From positions 1 to 17,367 of the forward strand of contig CAYVEB010000034.1 of assembly GCA_964450645.1 (NCBI GenBank): a stretch of 17,367 nt of DNA, in the 5' to 3' direction. Below are positions 6,132-12,595 of this stretch, one piece after another (within the stretch, counting starts at the first letter, position 1; each line of letters begins with the position of its first letter). Below the pieces are notes generated by a model that saw only the letters and a list, made by a program, of their open reading frames with translations, searched no databases and was not told where the DNA came from. The DNA comes from JAKSPM01 sp964450645. GTDB taxonomy: Bacteria > Bacillota > Clostridia > Oscillospirales > Oscillospiraceae. Position numbers and translations under genes: made by a program.

Positions 6132-6597
6132 CACAATTCACCCCCTACACATTCTACAATACACTTTCTTTCGATTGTATTCGACACAGTTCATTTTTTA
6201 TATGTATTTTAATACACGTACAAGGCGAAGGGGGTATAATGGCGGAAATCAAAGAAATAAATTTACAATAATTGGGGTCAGGATTGCCCCGGCCCCAGTG
6301 GTTTGCAAAAAATAGTTGAGCATAACGGTAAAATTGGTTTCATTCGCCACAACCAAACGGCATTAAAGCAGGCTGTTATACTCGCGAATGATTAAAAAAT
6401 TATTCAATTGTAAAGCGGTATTCGTACAAGAATCGAAAGCATTGAAGAACAAAGATGCTTTCCAAAATTGTGTGCGCATTTAAAATGGCGCGGGGGAGCG
6501 GGCGGTAGCGTCAAGAGTTATGCGCAAGTTTCGGAGGAACCAAGAACTGTGCGCAAACTTATCAGGCTGCTGGAAATTCGTTACGTTGGGCTGGAAA
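6132..6597. other. Decayed intergenic segment with broken reading frames
   Basis: No intact gene is seen. TACAAT and ATTGTA face each other near 6155-6180, and TACAC half-sites recur (about 6145, 6160 and 6213), possible operators for the XRE protein. GAAGGGGG precedes an ATG at 6239, but the frame (MAEIKEINLQ) stops after ten codons. Another frame continues with TIIGVRIAPAP to about 6315, and a third reads IVEHNGKIGFIRHNQTALKQ before TGATTAA at 6390-6395. Further right, CTGGAAATT is repeated near 6569 and 6590. This pattern suggests the start of a divergent operon that has been lost through indels. No clear terminator for uppP is visible on the minus strand. Confidence 0.4.
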
Positions 6598-7437
6598 TTA
6601 CGCGGTTGCGAAGGTGTAGATGAGAACCAAAATGCCCAGGGCGATCCGGTACCAACCGAAAGCCGTGAAGTCGTGCTTTTTGATAAAGTCCATCAAGAAA
6701 CGAATGGAGATGATGGAAACAACGAAGGCGACCGCCATACCGACTAACAAAATGAGGACTTGTTCGCCGGTAAACGCGAACCCGAATTTTACAAGTTTTA
6801 AACCGCTGGCGCCAAGCATGGTGGGTACTGCCAGGAAAAAGGTGAATTCCGCCGCCGCCGTCCGGCTGACGCCCAAAAGCAGCGCGCCGATGATGGTCGC
6901 ACCGGAGCGGGATGTGCCGGGGATCATGGAGAGCACCTGGAAAAGTCCGATCGCACAGGCGGTCGCCCAGGAAATTTCCCCAATGGAATCAACGCGCACC
7001 GAACGCCGCCGGTTCCAGCGCTCAACGACCAGAAAGGCGATACCGTAGACAATCAGCATCGCCGCAATGGTGGGTGGATTGCCAAAATGCGCCTCCAGAA
7101 AATCGTCCGCCAGGACGCCCAATACCGCGGACGGCACACAGGCCACAGCTACCTTCAGCCAAATGGAGACAATGTCCGGTTTAAGCATTGTGGTTAAGGG
7201 GCTTCCGGGCTTCCTGCGCTGGAACGGCCACATTTTCCGCCAGAACAAAACCACAACGGCTAAGATCGCGCCCAACTGAATGACCACGAAAAACATTTCC
7301 TTAAAAGACTCCGGCTGATCCAAGGTTATGAGCGCGTCTACCAGCAGCATATGGCCGGTGCTGCTGATGGGGAGCCATTCTGTGACGCCTTCCACAATGC
7401 CAAGGAGTATCACCCGAAGCAGTTCCAAAATATCCAG
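6598..7437 (-). CDS. uppP: Undecaprenyl-diphosphate phosphatase (UppP/BacA), probable CTG start
   Basis: This integral membrane enzyme dephosphorylates undecaprenyl diphosphate, recycling the lipid carrier of peptidoglycan synthesis, and confers bacitracin tolerance. Hallmarks are EGVTEWLPISSTGH (residues 16-29) and the PGTSRSG motif (173-179), with hydrophobic helices throughout; 279 residues fits the family. The usual N-terminus is MDILxLL, and the DNA encodes exactly that if CTG 7437-7435 is read as the start: it lies eight bases after GGAGG, whereas the alternative TTG (7428) lies 17 bases away. It is the last gene of the operon; its ribosome-binding site directly follows the SDR stop codon. 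The product may serve cell-wall synthesis together with divIC and the spore genes upstream. Confidence 0.95.
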   Translation of the reverse strand: MDILELLRVILLGIVEGVTEWLPISSTGHMLLVDALITLDQPESFKEMFFVVIQLGAILAVVVLFWRKMWPFQRRKPGSPLTTMLKPDIVSIWLKVAVACVPSAVLGVLADDFLEAHFGNPPTIAAMLIVYGIAFLVVERWNRRRSVRVDSIGEISWATACAIGLFQVLSMIPGTSRSGATIIGALLLGVSRTAAAEFTFFLAVPTMLGASGLKLVKFGFAFTGEQVLILLVGMAVAFVVSIISIRFLMDFIKKHDFTAFGWYRIALGILVLIYTFATA

Positions 7438-7445
7438 AGTCGTTT

Positions 7446-7450
7446 CCTCC
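7446..7450 (-). promoter_or_regulatory. Ribosome-binding site deciding the uppP start
   Basis: GGAGG on the minus strand begins immediately after the SDR stop codon (7453-7451). The eight-base spacer leads to CTG at 7437, not to the TTG at 7428. Confidence 0.7.
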
Positions 7451-8149
7451 TTAAATTACAAATCCACCGTTGACACCCAGCGTCTGCCCCGTGACAAATT
7501 CCGCGTCCGCCAGATAGACCATCGCCTGTACTACCTGTTCTGGGGTGCCGAGCGCCTCCAGTGCGGCCTCCTGGCGCAGATTCTCCAAGACCTCCGGCGC
7601 CAGGTTTGCCACCATGTCTGTGAGGATGACCCCGGGCGCAATGGCGTTGACACGGATGTGGGAGGGGCCAAGCTCTTTTGCCAGAGCCTTGGTCATGGCC
7701 AGCACGGCGCCTTTGGTCGCGGAATAGCCGACCTCGCAGCTGGCGCCCACTTGCCCCCACATGGAGGAGACGTTCACAATGCACCCGGCCTGCTTGCGCA
7801 AAAAACTGGGCAGCGCCGCGTTGATGCAGCGATACATGCCGTGGACGTTGACATCAAACAGGTGCAGCCATTCGGCCTCGCTGGTCTGGGAGATCAGACC
7901 GGTGACGGAAATTCCCGCGTTGTTGATTAAAATATCCACATCCGGAATCTGCGCGAACGCCGATTGCACCGCACCCGCATCCGTCACATCGGCGCGGATC
8001 GCCGTTGCGCCGGTTTCCAGGGCCAACCGGCGGGCCAAATCGTGGCTGGCGCGGTATAAAAAATAAACCGTGTCGCCCCGGCGGGTGAAGGCGCGGACCG
8101 CTGCCGCCCCAATTCCCCGGGAGCCACCGGTAATCACAACATATGCCAT
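7451..8149 (-). CDS. SDR-family oxidoreductase (FabG-like)
   Basis: The 232-residue classical short-chain dehydrogenase has the cofactor motif GGSRGIG (residues 8-14), NNAG (76-79), catalytic Ser128/Ser129 in NVSSMWG, and Tyr142 and Lys146 in YSATKGA. The C-terminal VTGQTLGVNGGFVI is typical of FabG. It could be a 3-oxoacyl-ACP reductase or the FabG-like reductase that modifies elongation factor P (YmfI type); the neighbours do not decide. ATG 8149 is used although the upstream site is weak; a GTG at 8179 is possible, placing the start 2 bp after the S1 stop. It lies inside the yabP-to-uppP operon, an unusual place for a fatty-acid gene. Confidence 0.9.
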   Translation of the reverse strand: MAYVVITGGSRGIGAAAVRAFTRRGDTVYFLYRASHDLARRLALETGATAIRADVTDAGAVQSAFAQIPDVDILINNAGISVTGLISQTSEAEWLHLFDVNVHGMYRCINAALPSFLRKQAGCIVNVSSMWGQVGASCEVGYSATKGAVLAMTKALAKELGPSHIRVNAIAPGVILTDMVANLAPEVLENLRQEAALEALGTPEQVVQAMVYLADAEFVTGQTLGVNGGFVI

Positions 8150-8181
8150 AATTGTAACCCCGTTCGGTTCAACAAGCACCG

Positions 8182-8580
8182 TTACCGGCGGCGGGTTTTG
8201 GTTCGATGATCCGCATACAGACGGTTGGTTGAGAGTCTGCTGTCCGCGTCGGACATAAACTGTTTTAGCTTTTCCTCAAAAGTCTGCGGCTCGCGGGACT
8301 GGGGAGCGGGCCTGCGGCCTGCCCCAGGCTCCTGGGCCTTGGATTGCGCCTGGGCGCGGCGGATGGAAAGGCTGATCTTTCCGGTCGGCCCCACGGAAAG
8401 AATCTTCACCCGAACATTCTGCCCCTCCGACAAATGGTCGCGAATGTTGCTGACAAACGTGTTGGACACTTCCGATATGTGTACCAGGCCGGTTTTCCCC
8501 TCCGGTAGGGAAATGAACGCGCCAAAACTGGCGAGGGATTTGACTTTCCCGTCTACAATCGCGCCGGTTGTAAGCTCCAT
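8182..8580 (-). CDS. S1 RNA-binding domain protein (YabR-like)
   Basis: This 132-residue protein has one S1 domain at residues 1-75: GAIVDGKVKSLASFGAFISL, GLVHISEV, VRVKILSV and KISLSIRRA are the five strands in order. A Gln/Pro/Ala/Arg linker follows, then a short helix (FEEKLKQFMSDAD) and a basic tail ending Arg-Arg-Arg. It fits the single-S1 proteins of the YabR/GSP13 kind that bind RNA or ribosomes. B. subtilis has yabR directly after divIC, the same order as here. ATG 8580 follows GAGGAG by about 13 bases, and the gap to divIC is 40 bases. The frame extending back to 8826 is a shadow of divIC. Confidence 0.92.
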   Translation of the reverse strand: MELTTGAIVDGKVKSLASFGAFISLPEGKTGLVHISEVSNTFVSNIRDHLSEGQNVRVKILSVGPTGKISLSIRRAQAQSKAQEPGAGRRPAPQSREPQTFEEKLKQFMSDADSRLSTNRLYADHRTKTRRR

Positions 8581-8620
8581 AAAACTGTTACTTCTCCTCT
8601 TAATTCTCTGCCATGCCGGG

Positions 8621-9034
8621 TCAGCTGTTGATGTCTTCAAAGATGATCTCGCCTGGGTCGACGTAACCCTGCTCCCTGGCGGCGGCGTCCATCGCGTCGG
8701 AGTCGATCCCCGCGACAACCTGCGCCGGATCGACGGCCTGGACGTCCTCCGCTTCCTCGCCCTCATCCTCTTCGTCGGTGGGGGCGGGAGCTTGGCCGGC
8801 GAGCGCCGCCTGGTAGGCACTGTCATACGCCTGCTGATAGGCGGTCAAATCATCGTTGACGGCTTTTAACTTTTCGTTGTTTTGCGTGATGGCGCTGATC
8901 TGCTGCTGCTTTTCCACGTTTTCGGCCTTGACCTGCTGGATCTGCGACTGCAGCGAGATCAGCGTAACGGTAGCGCACACCACCAGTGCCAGAATCACCA
9001 ATTTCACTGGCAGCGACGTCTTTTGAAACCGCAT
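8621..9034 (-). CDS. divIC: Septum formation initiator DivIC/FtsB-like
   Basis: The 137-residue bitopic protein has a short basic cytoplasmic end, a membrane helix (about residues 10-27, VKLVILALVVCATVTLISL), a coiled coil (28-72) and the C-terminal AREQGYVDPGEIIFEDI, which matches the Ala-Arg-x-x-Gly-x-x-x-Pro-Gly-Glu pattern of DivIC. It would work with FtsL/DivIB in the divisome. A stretch of Asp/Glu (about residues 86-95) between coil and tail is longer than usual. ATG 9034 is chosen because AAAGGAGG lies eight bases upstream. An in-frame ATG at 9073 adds a lysine-rich start, but its ribosome-binding site is distant. It overlaps the end of the yabQ frame. Confidence 0.9.
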   Translation of the reverse strand: MRFQKTSLPVKLVILALVVCATVTLISLQSQIQQVKAENVEKQQQISAITQNNEKLKAVNDDLTAYQQAYDSAYQAALAGQAPAPTDEEDEGEEAEDVQAVDPAQVVAGIDSDAMDAAAREQGYVDPGEIIFEDINS

Positions 9035-9500
9035 GACGGCGGCCTCCTTTTTCTTTTTTTTGTTTTCTGGCATTTTGCCAATTACACTCCTTTATCATAA
9101 ACCATTTTTTTGCGCTTGAAAAGAGATTTTTTGTATTTTTTTCAATTTTTTTGTAAAATTTTTTCAAAATTCGCCAAAGAAACCGGAATGGCGCCGAAAT
9201 CAGGCGAAGGATTTTTTTCAGCGCGAGCCGAAACAGCCGGCTGAGCGTTAAAAACCAGAGCGCCGCGCCGCCGCCGATGCCGACGAAGAAGAACAGCCGG
9301 AACTCGCCCTCGCCCACATACAGGGCGAACAGCAGGCAGCACAGCAGGGTACTCAGGCAGAACCAAAAATCCAGCACTTGGGTCACAATCCGGGCGTTGC
9401 CGCGCAGGACCCGCAGAATGTCGTAGTGGATGCCCAGACAGATCCCAAGGAGGACGGAAAAGGTCAGCTGGATGGTTTGCAGCGATACCGGCAGCTCCAT
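8850..9500 (-). CDS. yabQ: YabQ, spore cortex membrane protein; frame runs abnormally into divIC
   Basis: Residues 1-110 carry the YabQ pattern: a membrane helix (11-25) followed by HYDILRVLR, helices at about 42-62 and 68-88, then LTLSRLFRLALKKILRL and a Lys-rich helix. YabQ is required for spore cortex formation and sits in the forespore outer membrane in Bacillus. ATG 9500 shares one base with the yabP stop (TGATG), so they are coupled. From about residue 140 onward the frame lies over divIC for 185 bases (224 to the alternative divIC start) and looks like shadow translation (AASEIGDSGTGGVRYRYADL). A one-base change in the A7 run at 9105-9111 would end the protein before divIC in either direction. 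The true C-terminus is doubtful; the gene call is secure. Confidence 0.85.
   Translation of the reverse strand: MELPVSLQTIQLTFSVLLGICLGIHYDILRVLRGNARIVTQVLDFWFCLSTLLCCLLFALYVGEGEFRLFFFVGIGGGAALWFLTLSRLFRLALKKILRLISAPFRFLWRILKKFYKKIEKNTKNLFSSAKKWFMIKECNWQNARKQKKEKGGRRHAVSKDVAASEIGDSGTGGVRYRYADLAAVADPAGQGRKRGKAAADQRHHAKQRKVKSRQR
9043..9050 (-). promoter_or_regulatory. Ribosome-binding site deciding the divIC start
   Basis: AAAGGAGG on the minus strand lies eight bases upstream of ATG 9034. It is far stronger than anything before the in-frame ATG at 9073, whose nearest candidate, AAAGGAG, lies 13 bases away. Confidence 0.7.
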
Positions 9501-9784
9501 CAGCCAAACAGACGCGCCAGCAATCCGCCTTGGCGCTGGTTTTCCTCGTAGGCCATGGAAATGATTAGTCCATCCACCGCAACTTGTCCGCCGTCAATGG
9601 AAAGCGTCTGCATATGTAATCCCTGTCCGCGGATCAGCAAAATGCCGCAGCCCGTATGGAGTACTACCGTCTGTTCGTCAAAGCTCTCCACTTCGGTCAC
9701 GCCGGTCACGCGGAGCTGGCGGCGGTTGTCCAGGCTCAGCGTATGGGGCGTGTCCAGCCGGACGGGTTCTTTGCCGTTGGCCAT
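9500..9784 (-). CDS. yabP: YabP, spore coat/cortex assembly protein
   Basis: This is a 94-residue soluble protein of the YabP/YqfC family, which forms beta-rich small proteins needed for spore coat and cortex assembly. The sequence shows HTLSLDNRRQLRVTGVTEVE, a strand at QTVVLHT, then LLIRGQGLHMQTLSIDGGQV and VDGLIISMAYEE, the standard family order, and a short tail LLARLFG. ATG 9784 is chosen because GGGAGGAA lies about six bases upstream; the long upstream extension to 10144 has no support. It opens the minus-strand operon through uppP. The likely promoter at 9839-9866 resembles sigma-E sites, as for yabP in B. subtilis. Confidence 0.93.
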   Translation of the reverse strand: MANGKEPVRLDTPHTLSLDNRRQLRVTGVTEVESFDEQTVVLHTGCGILLIRGQGLHMQTLSIDGGQVAVDGLIISMAYEENQRQGGLLARLFG

Positions 9785-9838
9785 TGCAAGTTCCTCCCGT
9801 ATGTCAATTTTGCAAACGGGCATTGCGCCCTGCCCTAT

Positions 9839-9866
9839 ACTATACGCACGGGACCGGGAATTATGC
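9839..9866 (-). promoter_or_regulatory. Candidate sigma-E-type promoter of the yabP operon
   Basis: Reading the minus strand, GCATAAT (9866-9860) fits the sigma-E -35 pattern at 6 of 7 positions, and CGTATAGT (9846-9839) fits the -10 pattern CATACAMT at 5 of 8, with a 13-bp spacer (14-15 is usual). Expected transcript start is about 50 bases upstream of yabP. divIC and uppP are needed in growing cells, so a further vegetative promoter would be required. Confidence 0.35.
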
Positions 9867-9953
9867 CCAAAAATTTTTGCAGCGATACGGGGGACGAAGT
9901 TTGTGGAAAAAATCGCGTGCGGGGGGGCGAACCAGCCCAGCGGGCCGCAATAC

Positions 9954-9970
9954 GCCGGCTGTTCGCCGGC
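9954..9970. repeat. GC-rich hairpin in the yabP/gdpP divergent region
   Basis: GCCGGC (9954-9959) and GCCGGC (9965-9970) pair perfectly across a five-base loop. It lies between the two divergent promoter candidates. The 330-base region holds no supported gene. The hairpin may shape either leader, but I see no further sign of function. Confidence 0.3.
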
Positions 9971-10038
9971 AAACCATGGCGGGTGGCCTTTTGCCGCGCC
10001 GGGCGTGAAAAAATTCCCGCAAATTGCTTGGATATAGT

Positions 10039-10066
10039 TTGCAAATGGGATTTTTTCTGCTATAAT
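10039..10066 (+). promoter_or_regulatory. Sigma-A promoter of gdpP
   Basis: TTGCAA (10039-10044), a 16-bp spacer and a perfect TATAAT (10061-10066) lie about 50 bases upstream of the gdpP start. It probably drives gdpP-rplI-dnaB and perhaps tilS-ftsH, since the intergenic gaps downstream are short. Confidence 0.8.
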
Positions 10067-10114
10067 GTTAAAATCTAGAAGTATCAAATCGGGAGCGGAA
10101 CGGGGGCGGTATGC

Positions 10115-12094
10115 TTGAACCGAAAATTGAGCCGGCTGATTCAACCGGGCATGGCGCTGTATTTTGTTGTGTTGGCGTTGTTTGCGCTCTGCGTGGCGGT
10201 TTGGCCGTGGGATTTCCGGCTGCTGGCGGTGATCGAAGGCGGAGTGACCGTGCTGCTGTACATCTATTTTAAGGCCCGCACGGTCAGCCGCCGCCGCGCA
10301 ATCTCGTCTTATATCCAGACGGCAACGGACACGCTGGAGACGGCGGCCAAGGGCGATATGCCGTTCCCCACAGTTTTGATTAAACTGGCCGATGGAGAGA
10401 TTATCTGGAGCAACGATCGTTTTTCACAGATCAGCGGCATGAAGGAATCGCTGCTGGCCCAGCATATTACGGACGTATTCCCCAAGTTTTCTACAGACTG
10501 GCTGATTTCCGGCAAGACGGAGGCGCCTGAGGATCTGGCGGTCAACAAGCGCCGTTACCGGGTGCTGGGCAACATCGTCAACGAGGGCAAATCGAATCTG
10601 CTGCTGGGAACCTTGTATTTTGTGGACATGACGGAGCTGCTGCTGGTCAAGGACGAATATGTCCGTTCGCGGCCCATTGTGGCGATTGTTTTGGTGGATA
10701 ACTACGATGATTTGACCAACAATCTGCCGGACGACGCCGTCGCCAACCTGGATGCCGCGCTCAACACCCAGATCAAGGACTGGGCGGACAAGGTCGGCGG
10801 CCTGCTGCGCAAGACCGAGCGCAACCGGTATCTGCTGCTGATGGAGGCCAAGGATCTGAACAAGGCCATCGATGAAAAATTTTCCCTTCTGGATACCGTC
10901 CGCAAGACGACGAATCCCCGCGGTATCGCCGCCACGGTGTCTATCGGTCTGGGCAAGGACGGCGTGGGGTTTGAGGAGGATTACAACTTTGCCGCGCTGT
11001 CCTTGGACATGGCGCTGTCCCGGGGCGGCGACCAGGCAGTCATCAAAGATCGCTATAATTTCACTTTCTTCGGCGGCCGCGCCAAGGAAACGGACCGGCG
11101 AACCAAGGTGAGAAGCCGCGTGATGGCCTCGTCCCTGGGCGAACTGATTGCCCAGTCCAGCCAAGTGTATGTGATGGGGCACAAAAACGCCGACCTGGAC
11201 TCCATCGGCGCCGCCGCGGGGGTGGCGTGCCTGTGCCGGAAACGGGGCAAACAGGCAAAGATCGTGGTGGATTTGGAGCACAACGCCGCGAAAAATCTGA
11301 TTGCCCGTCTGCAGGCCCTGCCAAACTATGCCAATGCCTTTATCGGCAACCAGGAGGCGCTGATCGAGGCGGATCCCAAAAGTCTGCTGATCGTGGTGGA
11401 TACGAACCGGCCCAACCAGGTGCAGTCTGAATCGCTGCTGGAGGCTATCCCTCGCGTGTGTGTGATCGACCACCACCGCCGCGCGGCGGATTATATTGAG
11501 CAGACGGTTTTGCGTTTGCATGAGCCGTTTGCGTCGTCCGCCTCGGAGTTGGTGACGGAGCTGCTGCAATACTCCGTGGATCCGTCCGACATTCTGCCCG
11601 GCGAGGCGCAGGCGCTGCTGGCCGGGATTGTGCTGGATACCAAAAACTTTGGCATCCGCACCAGTGGGCGCACCTTTGAAGCCGCCGCGTTTTTAAGCCG
11701 CCTTGGGGCGGATCCGGTGGAAGTGAGAAAGCTGTTTAAAAATGATCTTGAGTCCACGCTGGCCAGATATCAGATCATTCGCTCGGCGCGGCTGTACCGC
11801 AGCGACATCGCCATTGCCGCCGTCAACGAGACGACCAGCCGCACCATCGCGGCCCAGGCGGCCGATGAGCTGCTGAATATTTCCGGGATTGAAACTTCCT
11901 TCGTACTCTATCCCCAGGATGACCAGGTCATTATTTCCGCGCGCTCACTCTCACAGACCAATGTACAGATGATTCTGGAGCCGCTGGGAGGAGGCGGCAA
12001 CGCGGCCACGGCGGGCGCTCAGGTGAAGAACCAGACGGTGCAGGAGGTGCTGACGAAGCTTGTGACCAGCATCGATCATTACTTCAATTCTTAA
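10115..12094 (+). CDS. gdpP: Cyclic-di-AMP phosphodiesterase GdpP (YybT)
   Basis: The membrane enzyme hydrolyses cyclic di-AMP and so controls potassium uptake, wall stress and beta-lactam tolerance. The 659 residues show two N-terminal helices (about 13-31 and 36-53), a PAS domain (about 75-175), a degenerate GGDEF domain (about 187-316) and the DHH/DHHA1 module. In the DHH part, GHKNADLDS (355-363), VVDTNRP (Asp429), IDHHRRA (Asp452, His453, His454) and LDTKNF (Asp508) are the metal-binding and catalytic residues; GGGGN (625-629) is the DHHA1 substrate loop. The GGDEF signature is absent, as normal for GdpP. The start is TTG 10115, with a purine-rich site upstream; an internal ATG at 10151 would cut into the first helix. 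It is followed by rplI after 15 bases. Confidence 0.97.
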   Translation: MNRKLSRLIQPGMALYFVVLALFALCVAVWPWDFRLLAVIEGGVTVLLYIYFKARTVSRRRAISSYIQTATDTLETAAKGDMPFPTVLIKLADGEIIWSNDRFSQISGMKESLLAQHITDVFPKFSTDWLISGKTEAPEDLAVNKRRYRVLGNIVNEGKSNLLLGTLYFVDMTELLLVKDEYVRSRPIVAIVLVDNYDDLTNNLPDDAVANLDAALNTQIKDWADKVGGLLRKTERNRYLLLMEAKDLNKAIDEKFSLLDTVRKTTNPRGIAATVSIGLGKDGVGFEEDYNFAALSLDMALSRGGDQAVIKDRYNFTFFGGRAKETDRRTKVRSRVMASSLGELIAQSSQVYVMGHKNADLDSIGAAAGVACLCRKRGKQAKIVVDLEHNAAKNLIARLQALPNYANAFIGNQEALIEADPKSLLIVVDTNRPNQVQSESLLEAIPRVCVIDHHRRAADYIEQTVLRLHEPFASSASELVTELLQYSVDPSDILPGEAQALLAGIVLDTKNFGIRTSGRTFEAAAFLSRLGADPVEVRKLFKNDLESTLARYQIIRSARLYRSDIAIAAVNETTSRTIAAQAADELLNISGIETSFVLYPQDDQVIISARSLSQTNVQMILEPLGGGGNAATAGAQVKNQTVQEVLTKLVTSIDHYFNS

Positions 12095-12109
12095 GAGGAG
12101 GGCTACGTA

Positions 12110-12556
12110 ATGAAAGTCATTTTGCTGCAAGACGTGAAAGGAAAGGGCAAAAAGGGCCAGATGGTCGAGGTATCGGACGGCTACGCCAGAAACTATATGC
12201 TGCCCCGGAAAATGGCCGTGGCGGCCACGGCGGACAATGTGAACACCATGCGCATGAACGACAAGGCTGTGCTGGAAAAGCAGACACGGGAGCGGGAAAA
12301 CGCCATCCGCATCCGCGACCAGCTTAAGGAGATTACGCTCACGGTCTGGGCGAAGGGTGGCGGGGCCGGCAGACTTTTTGGCTCGGTGACCACCCAGGAG
12401 ATTTCGGACGCGCTGAAAAAACAGTGCGGCATTGACCTGGACCGGCGCAAACTGGTTCTGGAGGATTCCATAAAGACGGTTGGAACATATACGGTCAAGT
12501 GCAAGCTGGGCTATGAGATCGTCGCCAACCTGAAGATCGAAGTAAAAGAAGTGTAA
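12110..12556 (+). CDS. rplI: 50S ribosomal protein L9
   Basis: This is the 148-residue bL9, full family length. Its N-terminal domain reads MKVILLQDVKGKGKKGQMVE followed by VSDGYARNYMLPRKMA, the classic 23S rRNA-binding segment. The long connecting helix (about residues 45-75) and the C-terminal domain (GGAGRLFGSVTTQEISDAL, then the conserved KTVGTYTVKCKL) follow. The ATG at 12110 is preceded by AAGAGGAGGG. It lies 15 bases after gdpP and 39 before dnaB, the conserved gdpP-rplI-dnaB order of Firmicutes, and is probably co-transcribed with both. Confidence 0.98.
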   Translation: MKVILLQDVKGKGKKGQMVEVSDGYARNYMLPRKMAVAATADNVNTMRMNDKAVLEKQTRERENAIRIRDQLKEITLTVWAKGGGAGRLFGSVTTQEISDALKKQCGIDLDRRKLVLEDSIKTVGTYTVKCKLGYEIVANLKIEVKEV

Positions 12557-12595
12557 CGCGGCGGCATGCCGCGATCGCGCCGAGGGAGTGGAATT

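Noticed and set aside
9785..10144. Upstream extension of the yabP frame (about 120 codons)
   Set aside because: The extension crosses two promoter-like regions, has no family resemblance, and the ATG at 9784 has a strong ribosome-binding site and gives the standard YabP length.
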